From Verrucomicrobiota bacterium (lineage in GTDB: Bacteria; Verrucomicrobiota; Verrucomicrobiia; Limisphaerales; JACPZS01): a DNA stretch of 64,000 nucleotides. Position 1 is the stretch's first letter; each line of letters starts with the position of its first letter. The DNA is taken from assembly GCA_016195385.1 (NCBI GenBank), contig JACPZS010000232.1, forward strand, positions 45,735 to 109,734, read 5' to 3'. A program made the position numbers and the translations under genes. Under the pieces are notes generated by a model. That model had not been told where the DNA came from and did not search any database. It saw nothing but the letters and a program-made list of their open reading frames with translations. Below are positions 43,981-53,678 of this stretch, piece by piece.

Positions 43981-45189
43981 TTACGCTTTGTCCCGGCTGG
44001 ATTTTTCCGTGCAATGCTTTTGCCAGCTTTCCAAGCGCCCACCGACACCCAGCCCAGCGAGATAGGCTTCATCCATCCCGCCGAAGCGTAGTCCGTGGTT
44101 ATCAATGTTCGCCTGATGTTCGAGCACATTGGCGGCATGGACGGCGGCGAGCGGAGAGAACGTCTGACTGAGAAATTGCGCCGGGTGGTGGTGCAGTGCG
44201 ACGGCCTCGACAATCGGCATCGGCAAACCCCAGATACCCAGCAGGCAAGCGCCGATCTCCGCGTGCGTCGTGCCAAACAGATCGCGCTCAGCCTCCCAAA
44301 GTTGCAGCCCTTGCTGGCGGGCGAGCGCGAGCGCGTCACCGAATTTCTCCGGCAGGTTCGCGGCCAGAATCAGCTTGCCCAGGTCATGCACCACTCCGGC
44401 GGTGAACGACTGGCTTTCAATGTTCGGATCGTCGCTTTCAAGCTCCGCAATCCATTGCGCGAATTTCGCCGATTGCAGCGAATGCCGCCAGAGTTGATCG
44501 ATGGAAAAACCGGCGGCTTTCACTTCGTCAAAGTAGGAGAACGTATGCGCCAGCAGGATGAGTGACTTTGTCGTCTCGGCGCCTAGATACATCACCGCTT
44601 CGGCCGGATGCCCCACTTGGAGTTGCAGCCCGAAGACTGCGGAGTTCACCAATTGTAGCAGCTTGGCGCTCATCATCGGATCCTGCGCGACTAGATCGCC
44701 GGTTCTTTCGAGCGACGCATCCGGCGATTGCAATTCTTTGACGACTTGGAAGTATAAATTCGGCGGGCTGGGCAATTTGCGCACGCCGGCCAGCAGCCGC
44801 TGCGCGGTTTCGCCCGGCAGCCAGGTTTCCAGCGCGAACGCACGCTCCAACGCGTTCCGCACGGTTTGTGCGTCCGTTGGCTTGAGAAGAAATTGATGCG
44901 CAGTGCCGATGCATTTCATCGTCGCGGTGCTCGATGAAAATTCTCCCAGAATGAAGCGGATGGCCTTGGGCTGGCGTTTCATCACCTCGTCGAGCAATTG
45001 CGCGCCGCCACCGGGCAGTTGAACATCGGCGACGACCGCATCGCACGGCGTCTGGCCGATCGTGGCGAGCGCCTCGGCGCCGTTGCGGGCGAAGCTCATT
45101 TCCCATTCGCCGTCCGCGCCTTGAAAGTGATCATGCAACTCCCGTTTCAAGGCCGGATCTTCGCCGGCGAATATAATTCGTTTCTTCAT
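43981..45189 (-). CDS. response regulator with HDOD domain
   Basis: A 402-residue protein from MKKRIIFAGEDP (an in-frame start seven codons earlier also exists). Residues 1-120 are a receiver domain, with acidic FAGEDPAL, phosphoacceptor Asp in AVVADVQLPGGG near 54, and a Lys in LKPTDAQTVR. Residues about 140-340 are an HDOD domain: LPSPPNLYFQVVKELQSPDA, KLLQLVNSAVFGLQ, HDLGKLILAANLP, and a C-terminal VALHHHPAQF. HDOD proteins are signalling helpers in motility, cell cycle and stress control. The degenerate HD residues suggest no phosphodiesterase activity. Confidence 0.88.
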   Translation of the reverse strand: MKKRIIFAGEDPALKRELHDHFQGADGEWEMSFARNGAEALATIGQTPCDAVVADVQLPGGGAQLLDEVMKRQPKAIRFILGEFSSSTATMKCIGTAHQFLLKPTDAQTVRNALERAFALETWLPGETAQRLLAGVRKLPSPPNLYFQVVKELQSPDASLERTGDLVAQDPMMSAKLLQLVNSAVFGLQLQVGHPAEAVMYLGAETTKSLILLAHTFSYFDEVKAAGFSIDQLWRHSLQSAKFAQWIAELESDDPNIESQSFTAGVVHDLGKLILAANLPEKFGDALALARQQGLQLWEAERDLFGTTHAEIGACLLGIWGLPMPIVEAVALHHHPAQFLSQTFSPLAAVHAANVLEHQANIDNHGLRFGGMDEAYLAGLGVGGRLESWQKHCTEKSSRDKA

Positions 45190-45663
45190 AAGCGGGTCAT
45201 TCTCGGTCAATTCTATTTTCGGAAGAATTGGCGCGGATGATAAGGGGAGATTTGGACCACACCGCCGGCCTCACGCGCGATAAATTCGCGCCCGTGCATG
45301 CAAAAGCATCCGGCCAGAAATCGTCGGCTGAGGCTCCAATGAAATGACCTGCCGCCGGTTGCCTGCCCAGCAGTTCGAGCGCTGGTGTGCCTGCCGCGTG
45401 TAATTATTCATGCTCATCCTGCAACGGGCGGGCGGCTCTTTGACGGCGTTGACATTGACAGGATGGCAGCTTCGGGAGCTTCGAGCAGCGCCTGCAATTC
45501 ATCCACATCCAAAGTGCGCTCCGGGGCGGCCGTCGGGTCAATCGAACGGAGTCGGTGCCGGGTCCACCACTGCGCAGCTATGCATTATCACCATCGACGT
45601 TCACGAAAATTTCTTGAGAGAGCGACTTGCACTGATGTCGCCTGGATTGGAATGGGAAATGAT
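45190..45663. other. intergenic stretch without a recognised gene
   Basis: The 470-bp stretch lies between the divergently transcribed HDOD gene and the pseudopilin at 45746. Two overlapping frames of 85-100 codons (about 45385-45690) have no family resemblance and no good start. The right end runs into the conserved promoter-like box at 45664. Confidence 0.4.
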
Positions 45664-45692
45664 TTGACACGCATTCGGCCGGGGAATTGAAT
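45664..45692 (+). promoter_or_regulatory. conserved promoter-like box upstream of a pseudopilin gene
   Basis: TTGACACGCATTCGGCC begins with a perfect -35-like TTGACA at 45664; 17 bp later a -10-like TTGAAT lies at 45687. The same box (TTGACACGCATTCCGAT, also followed by CGGGGAAT or CGGGAAT) is at 53136 before the other frameshifted pseudopilin. The distance from TTGACA to the ATG is 82 bp here and 81 bp there, so position as well as sequence is conserved. Confidence 0.6.
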
Positions 45693-45745
45693 TTGCCGAA
45701 CCAGACAAACCATCAACGCAATCACGACATTTCCAACCTCGTAAA

Positions 45746-46585
45746 ATGACAACCAAACTCTCCAGTCCTCGGAATTATTCTCCATCCGCGACTTCCCGGC
45801 GCGGCTTCACCCTGATCGAACTGCTCGTCGTCATAGCCATCATCGCGATTCTGGCCAGCATGTTATTGCCGGCGCTGGCGAAAGCCAAGACCAAGGCCCA
45901 AGGCATCAAATGTCTCAACAGCAGCAAGCAGTTGATGCTGGGATGGGCGCTTTACTCCGGCGATTTCAACGAAGCCATCTGCCGCACCGCGGGCCTCGAC
46001 TCGCTCGTGAGCGTGACTTCACCAACCAAGAACTATCCGCTGAACCAATGGTGCATGGGCACGATGGATTCCGGTCCGAGTTGGACGAACTTCGTGCTCA
46101 TCCAAGATTCGTTGCTGTTTAAGTACATCAACAACCTGGACGTTTACAAATGCCCCGCCGACAAGCACACGACGAAAGGCGCGTATGGCGGCAGCGGCGT
46201 CCCCGTCGTGCGGAGCATGTCCATGAACGCGTGGATGAACCCCATCAATGCCTGGGCGCAGGACAATCCCAATGCGACACATCCGGTGAAGAATTTTCGC
46301 ACGCAAAACTCGATTGCCAAGCCTTCCGCCACTTGGGTGACGTTGGATGAAAACCCCGCGAGCATTAACGACGGCTGGTTTGTTTGCGATCCCGTGGCCA
46401 CGGCCTGGGTGGATGTTCCTGCCACCTACCACAACAGCGCTGGTGGCCTGGCCTACGCCGATGGCCACAGCGAGATCAAGAAATGGCGCGATCCTTCGAT
46501 TACTGACCGTAAGGCGGCCATTGGCGCGATTCCGAAGGATCGGCGCGTCGATTTGCAATGGCTCCAAGATCGCAGCACTTATTGA
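45746..46585 (+). CDS. pseudopilin-like protein with prepilin cleavage motif
   Basis: A 279-residue protein with prepilin leader SPSATSRRG followed by [15 protein letters not shown], then [20 protein letters not shown]. Residues about 130-140 hold [12 protein letters not shown], and near the end [19 protein letters not shown] gives the H-x9-DG motif, followed by [15 protein letters not shown]. The same order of motifs is found in the protein at 53217. It would be cleaved by prepilin peptidase and handled by a type II secretion- or pilus-like system not encoded in this window. A conserved promoter-like box lies 82 bp upstream. Confidence 0.9.
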   Translation: MTTKLSSPRNYSPSATSRRGFTLIELLVVIAIIAILASMLLPALAKAKTKAQGIKCLNSSKQLMLGWALYSGDFNEAICRTAGLDSLVSVTSPTKNYPLNQWCMGTMDSGPSWTNFVLIQDSLLFKYINNLDVYKCPADKHTTKGAYGGSGVPVVRSMSMNAWMNPINAWAQDNPNATHPVKNFRTQNSIAKPSATWVTLDENPASINDGWFVCDPVATAWVDVPATYHNSAGGLAYADGHSEIKKWRDPSITDRKAAIGAIPKDRRVDLQWLQDRSTY

Positions 46586-46615
46586 GCGCTTGAAACGGAG
46601 ATGTTCCGAGGCGGT

Positions 46616-49600
46616 TTAAGGATCCGGCATCGCGCGGAAGGAAAAATCGCTCAAGTGATTCGTGCGTATGTCATGCCACACCTGCCGCAGGGCATCCTTC
46701 GATTGTGGCATCATGGCGGTGGTTGTCGATCGGCTTGGCCCCTCTAACAGCAATTGACCCGAGAGCAGTTGCGCAGTTAATTTCATGTCCTTCACTTGCC
46801 AATGCTCCTCCGGCAGTTTCCAAAGCCATGTTTGATTGCTGCCGGCCTGAGTCACGAGCAGGCGCCCTGCATCCACCCATTGCACAGAACGCACGGCGGC
46901 GGGATGCGGGAATGGTGGCGTGAGTGGTTCTCCCGTTTTCGTATCCCATATGCGAACGGACCAATCTCTGCACACAGTTGCGACCCACAGCCCATTGGAA
47001 CTGAAAGCCGCATGGACCACCTGGTTTTTGTGCCGGAGTGGGGGCGTTGGCTGTGGCCGTCCTGTCTTGGCATCCCAGAGAACGGCGGTAAAATCCTCGC
47101 TGCAGGTGATGACACTTTCCGAGTTCGGGCTGAAGGCCGCAAAGAGGACTCCATCCCTGTGGTCCAGCGGGGCGCCTTCGCGTTGGCCAGTGTTTGCGTT
47201 CCAGACATAGGCCGCCGCCGAGTCGAAACCATCGTTGGAACAAGCCGTGATCACAAAGATCCCGTTGGGGCTCCAAGCCAGCGAAACTACCGGAGTTGAA
47301 GCAGGGTGTGCGCAGGGAGAGGGAAGTAGCGCTCTTTTGGTGGTGAGACTCCATATTTGGAGGTCGTTCCCGATCACGACGGCCACTCGTTCGTCGGATG
47401 GATCGAAGGCAATCTGGCGACATCCCTTCGTGAAACGCAACAACTGCAGTCCACTTTCAAACTCCCAGACACCGCCAGTGTCTTCTTTGGCGAACGCCGC
47501 AACATACCGGCCGTTCGGACTCAGTATGACATCATTCGAAAAACTCATTGGTAAGGCAACGGCGGAGCCGCTCGTGGTGGCAGTGGCGGAATCCCAGAGC
47601 ACTGCCAGACAATTGGTCGTGCCGTCGGCCACGATCGGCTTGCTCAGGGTGAACAGCTTCTTTCCGTCGTCGTTGAATCTCGCATCGTGTGATTGTGGGC
47701 CGGTTGAGGTTATGGACGAAATCAGATTGGTCGTCGTGTCGTACACTCCGATGCCTTGGATGGTGCGCCGGAGAAAACGAGAACCGCCACGGGAATACGA
47801 CACGAACTGCGGAACGGGCGTTGTCAAGCGTGGTTGCAAATCCCAGACGCGGACGACGCCGTCGTAACACCCGGTGACGATGTGGCGTCCTTGTGGGCTG
47901 AACGCGGCATGGACGGGCTTTGCATTGTGCCGCAACAAGTGGAGCAATTGGCCCGTGCGCGCGTCCCAGACGCGCACCGCAAAATCAAGGCCAGCCGTCA
48001 CCAGGCGCAGGCCATCGGGACTGAACTCGACCGTTTGAATGCCGTCACCGTGCCAAAGCGGCGGCAACAACTCACGTCCAGTGTCACGCTCCCACACCCG
48101 CGTGGATCGGTCGAAACTTGCGCTGGCAACTTGAGTTTCGTCCGGGCTGAATGCCGCGCCAAAGACGCCGCTCTGGTGATTTGTGAAGGCTCGCATCAAC
48201 CGTGCGTCCGTCACTTCCCAAAGGATGGCGTTAGTGTCCAGACCACTGCTCACGAGATAACGCCCGCTGTGACTGAAAGCCACGTGAACGATTTTGGCAG
48301 TGTGGCCGGTCAGCACTCGTCGTCCACCAGTGGGCACGTTCCACAGCACGACATTGGTTTCGGCGCATGCCGCCACCCATTGCCCATCGCTGCTGATGAC
48401 TGCGCCGCACACGTCTGCTTCATGTGCGAGGGAAGAACGCTCCCGTCCACTTTTCACGTCCCAGAGGCGCACTGTCTGGTTGTTGGTGTGATAGTCCGAA
48501 GTGACTGCCAGGCGTGAGTCGGAAGTGAGTGAGGCGGATTCCGTTGTGCTGCCGGTGCCGAAGCGGGCGAGCGGCTTGCCGGTAGCCAGGTCACAGATGC
48601 CCCACTGCCCATTCTCCAACGGAGTCAGCACTTGGTTTTCTTGATTCGCAAAAGCCGCCGGGCTAATCTCACGTTCGTTGAACCACATCTGGACAATCCG
48701 AGGCGATTGTTGCAACACGGCTCCAAAACGCAGCCGATGAGTTTGCTCGTTGCGCGGGTGGTCTTCCTCCAACGCTTTGGCAAACCAGGGGAGCGAGCCG
48801 GGCAAATCGTTTTCATCCATGGCCCGGGTGCCGTACGCTACGAAAGAACCAATTTTGCGCTGGCGCAGTTCAGCCTGCTGTTTCTGATGTTGAGTGGCTT
48901 GATACGCGGTGAAACCGGCCAAGAGGGCCAGTATGAGTCCGATCACACCATACCGTTTGAGATCCGCTGCCCATGCCTCCAGTTTGGCCAGTCGCCTTGA
49001 TGAATGTCCGGCGCGGAGCAGCAGCAACTCGGCTTGGATTTCTTCAGCACTCGCGTACCGCTGGCTCAAGTTCGGGTGGCAGGCTTTATAAAAAATTCTT
49101 TCAAGTTCCTGAAATTCCTCAAAGCCATCCATGGTTTGAACGTCCATTGGGATATCCGGCCACTGATCGGGTCCGCATCCGGTGGCCATGACGTACAGGA
49201 CTTTGCCCAGCGCATAAAGATCGCCTCTGGCCGTGCCGTGGGTGTCAAAATCCATATAGTGTTCCGTTCCGGGAGCCAAGGTCGCGGTTGCTTGGATTTC
49301 TGTCACCAGCCCGACATCGGCCAGCTTCGGCGCGCCGCGGACGAATACGATGTTGGAAGGCTTGATGTCACGGTGTACCAGGGAACGGCGATGCAGTTCA
49401 GCGAGCGCCTCGGCGAGGGCCAGACCGCATTTAATGCACTCCGCCGGGGTGAGCCGTTTGCGTTTGCGCAACTCTGAATCGAGTGTCTTGGGTTCGTAGT
49501 AGGCTGGATCTATTTGAGATCCAGTTTCCAAGTCGTCGGCCAGTTCCATGACGCAGGCAAAATACTTGGCGTGGTCATTACGGCATATATGGAGAATATC

Positions 49601-49843
49601 GACGAAGCCCACATGTTCGCGCGAGACCTCGTCAAATTTGTTCAATCCGGAAAACTCCATCTCGTACGGAAGATCATTCTGAAAGCCGCGGCGATGCACA
49701 ATTTTGACGGCGCGAAATCGTCCGGTGGCGTTGACGCGCGCCAACCAGACTTCACCGAAGCCGCCTTTGCCGATTTTGCGGATCAGTTGGTGATCCGGGA
49801 TGGGCGGGATGGGCACCCACTGGGTTGAATGGTCATCGTTCAT
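46616..49843 (-). CDS. transmembrane Ser/Thr protein kinase with WD40 repeats
   Basis: A protein of about 1075 residues starting at ATG 49843 (MNDDHSTQWVPIPP), which overlaps the glycosyltransferase stop by 11 bp. The kinase domain (about 19-300) has GKGGFGEVW at 25-33, Lys47 in AVKIV, HRDIKPSN, but DVG in place of DFG and GTEHYMDFDTHGTARGDLYA where the GT-x-x-YMAPE motif is expected. A helix (YGVIGLILALLAGFTAY) near 320 spans the membrane. From about 400 on, some ten or more WD40 units follow (VWERDTGRELLPPLWH, VRVWDARTGQLLHLLRH, LWDAKTGRPQPTPPL). Whether it is an active kinase is open. It is probably in one operon with the glycosyltransferase. Confidence 0.88.
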   Translation of the reverse strand: MNDDHSTQWVPIPPIPDHQLIRKIGKGGFGEVWLARVNATGRFRAVKIVHRRGFQNDLPYEMEFSGLNKFDEVSREHVGFVDILHICRNDHAKYFACVMELADDLETGSQIDPAYYEPKTLDSELRKRKRLTPAECIKCGLALAEALAELHRRSLVHRDIKPSNIVFVRGAPKLADVGLVTEIQATATLAPGTEHYMDFDTHGTARGDLYALGKVLYVMATGCGPDQWPDIPMDVQTMDGFEEFQELERIFYKACHPNLSQRYASAEEIQAELLLLRAGHSSRRLAKLEAWAADLKRYGVIGLILALLAGFTAYQATQHQKQQAELRQRKIGSFVAYGTRAMDENDLPGSLPWFAKALEEDHPRNEQTHRLRFGAVLQQSPRIVQMWFNEREISPAAFANQENQVLTPLENGQWGICDLATGKPLARFGTGSTTESASLTSDSRLAVTSDYHTNNQTVRLWDVKSGRERSSLAHEADVCGAVISSDGQWVAACAETNVVLWNVPTGGRRVLTGHTAKIVHVAFSHSGRYLVSSGLDTNAILWEVTDARLMRAFTNHQSGVFGAAFSPDETQVASASFDRSTRVWERDTGRELLPPLWHGDGIQTVEFSPDGLRLVTAGLDFAVRVWDARTGQLLHLLRHNAKPVHAAFSPQGRHIVTGCYDGVVRVWDLQPRLTTPVPQFVSYSRGGSRFLRRTIQGIGVYDTTTNLISSITSTGPQSHDARFNDDGKKLFTLSKPIVADGTTNCLAVLWDSATATTSGSAVALPMSFSNDVILSPNGRYVAAFAKEDTGGVWEFESGLQLLRFTKGCRQIAFDPSDERVAVVIGNDLQIWSLTTKRALLPSPCAHPASTPVVSLAWSPNGIFVITACSNDGFDSAAAYVWNANTGQREGAPLDHRDGVLFAAFSPNSESVITCSEDFTAVLWDAKTGRPQPTPPLRHKNQVVHAAFSSNGLWVATVCRDWSVRIWDTKTGEPLTPPFPHPAAVRSVQWVDAGRLLVTQAGSNQTWLWKLPEEHWQVKDMKLTAQLLSGQLLLEGPSRSTTTAMMPQSKDALRQVWHDIRTNHLSDFSFRAMPDP

Positions 49844-52433
49844 CTTCGAGCGGAGGGACGGCAGGCGCGAGCCATCGAGGATTGAAATCCGAAGCTTGGT
49901 GAAACCGGCCACCCCAGGCGCTCTTCTTCCCGATGTGCTGCACGAGCGACGGGCAATGGTAGTGCATGGCTGTCTGCTGACGCCCGGTCAAGTGGCCGAA
50001 TTTCAAGTCCACCGGCGTTGGCGCTTCAAACCAATGATCCAAAAAGTACTGAGCCGCAGTGCGCGCCATCAGCAACGCCTGTGCCCCGTAAAGGAATTGC
50101 GGTTCGATGAGGATGGCGTTGTTCGGCACATCCCAGGCCAGCTCACGAATTCCTGGATTATACAGGCTGGCCAAATAAACCTGCCGCCGTCGCAGCACCG
50201 GCCAGGAATGAAGATTTTGGCGAAAGTAGCGGTTAAATTCCAGGTCATCCTCAAGGTAAAGAAAGTAATCAGCGTCGGTCTTGAGACTCTCCCGAAGTGC
50301 CAGCCAGGCCGTGTGGGCCGCGCTTTCCAATCTCCCGCGGAAACGCCTCTCGTCAATCTGTACTCGCACCGGTTCGTCGCCCCAGTCAGTCGCCGCCAGC
50401 TTGGCCAGTGTGCGTTGGCGCAAAGCATCACGCTGCGCGCACGAAACCATGAAGGCACTGATTTTTACGTCCTGCGGCGCCATGCAGGCGCGTGATGCGG
50501 CTGGCCCGGACAAGCTCTGGACGGTGATGACGGACGGGTGACGAGAAATTCGACAATCCCACGATTGCTTCAAGCGCCGGAGGGACTCCCGGCATTCGCC
50601 CTCAAACTGAAACCCACGCACGCGTTGGTTGGTGAAGAAAAGATTCCACTTGTCCAGGTTGCGATGCTGGAAGAGGCGTCGTCCTTGGAAATCGTGCTGG
50701 CACATGGTGCCAGGTAACGACTGGATCGGCTTGCCCGGCATCGACCACGACTTCTTGCACTTGCGGAAAGCCATGTGGAACGTTTCCTTGTCCCCATGCA
50801 CGTGCTGATAGAAGAAATCGCAATTCTCGTTATACCACAGGCACAGCGCCAGCGGCTCCCAGCACTTCCTTTTGTTCACCACCATTTGTCCGCTCTCAAA
50901 TTCCGGTTCATCCCGGTAAGGCACGCTAAAAATCTTCCAAGCGCTGTGCTGCGGTCCTAGCCGGCCATGGTCTGGCCAGAAAATGGCTCCCGAGCGCCGG
51001 AACTGTGGTGTCTCGAACAAAAACTCTGGATTGACCACGGGCACATTGTCCGCGTCCAGTAACATCACCTCCTCGAACGGCGAATGCACGAGGGCATAAG
51101 GTTTGAGCGCCCAGCCATTGAGACGACGCACGGGGTGTTCACGACGAACGGCGAAGGCATCGACGCATTCCACGCCCAGCGGCGTGACCAATGCCCGCAT
51201 GGTGTCGTCCATTTCCTCATCGCCGAGATGCCAAAGTTGAATGGGCAGCACGCAGCCCAAGCGGCGCAGCATGTTGATGCAGACCCAGGCATTGGTGAAC
51301 ATCAGGACGCCGCCGCCACAAATGACAATGCCTCGGCCCTGGAAGTCGCCCGGATAAGGCGGAATCCGTTTCCTGAAAGATTCGGCGGCCTCCAGCGCGG
51401 TGACGTGATTCAGCGGTGCGTCAGGAAAATCGTGATGCGCAGTCGCCGTCACGCCGCGCGCAACCGTCTTCGCCTGAGTTGCGGAGAGGTAATTTGCAAC
51501 GCCGCCATCGAAAAAAGTCTCGATCCGGCGCACGACTTCGGCGCTGGAGATCATGTCCATGCAACGAGGCAGAACTCCGCGCACATCGACACACAGGTTT
51601 TTGTCCATTTCGTCGCCGTCGCCAAGCGGTAATGCGCGCGCCCGCCAGCAACCGCCGGTCGCGCAACATGAGAGTGCCCCGACGGTGTGGATAAACTGGT
51701 GGCCCGGATAAGCCTCCCAATGGGGGGATTCGCGCCCACCGGCGACCACGACGCACGGCCGGGTGTGATGGCGGCCCGGCCGCACCGGCACGGCAGCCGC
51801 CAAATGCATGAGGCCGGTCACGCCGCACACCGCGCCCTGCGCGTGATAAACCAGCCGCACCAGTTCGCGCACCGTCGTCTTGCCGCGCAGATCGATCACG
51901 CCTTTCAATTTGGGGTGAAAGTGCGCCGCATCGCCGACCTGGATGAATTGGATTCGACCTCGAAAATGATCCACGACTTCCTGATAGCGCGCCGCTTCCC
52001 ATAATTTAATGGTGTAGTCCAACTTGCCACCGGCGGAGATGATCCAGAATGGAACGTCAGCTCCGACCAACTCATGCACCTGGGAACGCCTCGTCTTTTC
52101 CGAACGCGTGAGGTGGAGATCGCCTTTGAACTGGGTCGGCTTGATGGATGTGCCGAGGTAGCGGTTGAAAAAATCGACGAACCCATGCAGGCAGTGGCAG
52201 GCCGACTCATGGCTGCGATCCACGAGTGGCATCTCGCACTGCACGACACTTACCGCAGGATCGTAATCATCCAGCGGAGTCAGATAAGGATTGTTGGCCC
52301 AGAGTTCAGCAAATCCCGTGCGCACGTCCATGGCGAACGCGCGAGGGAAGGTTTTGTGCAAATCGCGCACCGCTGCGGTGAGCAGAACTGTGTCGCCGAG
52401 GGAGAAATGACTTTTGAAGAGAAATTTTCTCAT
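49833..52433 (-). CDS. three-domain glycosyltransferase: GT9, MNN1/GT71-like and GT-A domains
   Basis: About 866 residues from ATG 52433, chosen because GGTGGGAG precedes it. Residues about 1-310 are a heptosyltransferase-like GT9 domain (RKFLFKSHFSLGDTVLLTAA, VCGVTGLMHLAAAVPV) closing with LSCCATGGCWRARALPLGDG. Residues about 330-620 match alpha-mannosyltransferases of the MNN1/GT71 type (IVICGGGVLMFTNAWVCINM, VMLLDADNVPVVNPEF with a DxD-type metal site). Residues about 660-850 are a third, GT-A-like domain (SCAQRDALRQRTLAKLAATD, DYFLYLEDDLEFNRYF). No membrane segment. Three transferases on one chain suggest consecutive sugar additions to one acceptor. It overlaps the kinase gene by 11 bp. 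Confidence 0.8.
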   Translation of the reverse strand: MRKFLFKSHFSLGDTVLLTAAVRDLHKTFPRAFAMDVRTGFAELWANNPYLTPLDDYDPAVSVVQCEMPLVDRSHESACHCLHGFVDFFNRYLGTSIKPTQFKGDLHLTRSEKTRRSQVHELVGADVPFWIISAGGKLDYTIKLWEAARYQEVVDHFRGRIQFIQVGDAAHFHPKLKGVIDLRGKTTVRELVRLVYHAQGAVCGVTGLMHLAAAVPVRPGRHHTRPCVVVAGGRESPHWEAYPGHQFIHTVGALSCCATGGCWRARALPLGDGDEMDKNLCVDVRGVLPRCMDMISSAEVVRRIETFFDGGVANYLSATQAKTVARGVTATAHHDFPDAPLNHVTALEAAESFRKRIPPYPGDFQGRGIVICGGGVLMFTNAWVCINMLRRLGCVLPIQLWHLGDEEMDDTMRALVTPLGVECVDAFAVRREHPVRRLNGWALKPYALVHSPFEEVMLLDADNVPVVNPEFLFETPQFRRSGAIFWPDHGRLGPQHSAWKIFSVPYRDEPEFESGQMVVNKRKCWEPLALCLWYNENCDFFYQHVHGDKETFHMAFRKCKKSWSMPGKPIQSLPGTMCQHDFQGRRLFQHRNLDKWNLFFTNQRVRGFQFEGECRESLRRLKQSWDCRISRHPSVITVQSLSGPAASRACMAPQDVKISAFMVSCAQRDALRQRTLAKLAATDWGDEPVRVQIDERRFRGRLESAAHTAWLALRESLKTDADYFLYLEDDLEFNRYFRQNLHSWPVLRRRQVYLASLYNPGIRELAWDVPNNAILIEPQFLYGAQALLMARTAAQYFLDHWFEAPTPVDLKFGHLTGRQQTAMHYHCPSLVQHIGKKSAWGGRFHQASDFNPRWLAPAVPPLEDER

Positions 52434-52632
52434 GGCTCCCACCTCTGGACCGCCTTGGAGGACGCGCGTTGGCCGCTGCACCGCACTGACGTCGCCTTCG
52501 GCCTTTAATCAAACTCGCTCGGTCGATTGCCGGGCGCTGCGGGTCATTGTTCGCAGGGCTGCCTGGCCGGGTGTCGAATTTTCCAATTGCGGTTGCTTCT
52601 GCAGTTGTTGGATTGGCTCGTTCTCAGCACCA

Positions 52633-52998
52633 TCATGATGACTGCATGCCTTCGCTAGTCACTCGTCTCGTGAGGGCGTCGTCGATTAGGTCGGCAGTCG
52701 GAGAATCTACGGGGATGACCCACGTGTCGTAATTCTCTCCGGCGGCCTGTAATGCGGCCAAAAGATGCTTATCTAATGCGCTCTTTACCATTTGCGTGAC
52801 CCATTTCTGTACCAATTGTCTCACAGCGTCCTGCTGCAACTCGTTCGGGTCGAATTCTGTCTGAGTCAGACCGGCGGCAGACGCCGTGGTGAGACGCCAT
52901 TTCTTCGGAGCGGGCGTGCAATAAGGTGGACAAAGGAGTGCGTTCATCTCGCCAGGAGCGCTGGCAACATTGATTAGCAAGGTGGTTGTAGTTGGCAT
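52633..52998 (-). CDS. small protein of unknown family
   Basis: A 121-residue protein without signal peptide or membrane segment. The N-terminal third contains two Cys in LLCPPYCTPAPKKW; the middle is helical and Gln-rich (NELQQDAVRQLVQKWVTQMV), and the end is acidic to mixed (DSPTADLIDDALTRRVTSEG). I do not recognise the family. It lies 200 bp upstream of the three-domain glycosyltransferase, same strand, so it could be its acceptor or partner, but that is conjecture. Codon use looks like the neighbours'. The 218-bp gap beyond it holds the pseudopilin promoter box. Confidence 0.6.
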   Translation of the reverse strand: MPTTTTLLINVASAPGEMNALLCPPYCTPAPKKWRLTTASAAGLTQTEFDPNELQQDAVRQLVQKWVTQMVKSALDKHLLAALQAAGENYDTWVIPVDSPTADLIDDALTRRVTSEGMQSS

Positions 52999-53135
52999 AA
53001 TCTCTGGTTTTGGGTTTCTAGGAGTATTTGCCTTCAGGTTCTAACTTTGCGCAAGCCAAAACTTACAGCGAGTTGACTCAATTAGATGCCACTCAGGATG
53101 GCGAGTTGAGCGATGATTTTGAAGTGATGAAACGA

Positions 53136-53164
53136 TTGACACGCATTCCGATCGGGAATCAAAC
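53136..53164 (+). promoter_or_regulatory. conserved promoter-like box upstream of the frameshifted pseudopilin
   Basis: TTGACACGCATTCCGAT starts at 53136, followed by CGGGAAT; the -35-like TTGACA is 17 bp from a weak -10-like TCAAAC. The box matches that at 45664 in sequence and in distance to the ATG (81 bp). Both precede pseudopilin genes; the pseudopilin at 41423 lacks it. Confidence 0.6.
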
Positions 53165-53216
53165 TGCGCACAATCAGCGAAATGGTTTCGCTCATGGTGT
53201 GCTTCGATTCGGTCTT

Positions 53217-53678
53217 ATGAAAAACACGCTTTACTCAAATCGACTCCCAGCGGGAGTGGTCAATGTCAGGCATTTTGGCTTCACTCTTATCGAATTGCTC
53301 GTCGTCATCGCCATCATCGCGATCCTTGCCAGCATGTTGCTGCCGGCGTTGTCCAAGGCCAAAACCAAGGCCCACGGCATTTACTGCCTGAACAATCTCA
53401 AAACGATGCAGTTGTCGTGGATCATGTACGCGCACGACAACGACGACTGGCTGCCCGGCAATAAATGGGACGAACGCAATGAACGGAATTGGGTTTCCGG
53501 TTGGTTGGACTTCGCCGACAACAATTCGGAGAACACCAACATCTTGATGCTGCTCGATAAAAATACGCGCAACTCGGCAGCTATACGAAAACCGCCGCCG
53601 CCTACAAATGTCCCGCGGATCGTATCATGGTTAAGAACGGTGGCGTGCTTCGTCCCCGCGTGCGCAGCATTTCGATGA
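53217..53678 (+). CDS. pseudopilin-like protein, N-terminal part before a frameshift
   Basis: From ATG 53217 ([13 protein letters not shown]) the frame has a prepilin leader and [15 protein letters not shown], then [20 protein letters not shown] and [20 protein letters not shown]. After LLDKN at the A5 run (53559-53563) the reading becomes unrelated ([13 protein letters not shown]). One additional A would restore [20 protein letters not shown] and carry on into the frame at 53627-54055. The gene is therefore a single pseudopilin of about 279 residues read in two pieces. Expression of the truncated form would lack the C-terminal H-x9-DG domain. Confidence 0.75.
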   Translation: MKNTLYSNRLPAGVVNVRHFGFTLIELLVVIAIIAILASMLLPALSKAKTKAHGIYCLNNLKTMQLSWIMYAHDNDDWLPGNKWDERNERNWVSGWLDFADNNSENTNILMLLDKNTRNSAAIRKPPPPTNVPRIVSWLRTVACFVPACAAFR

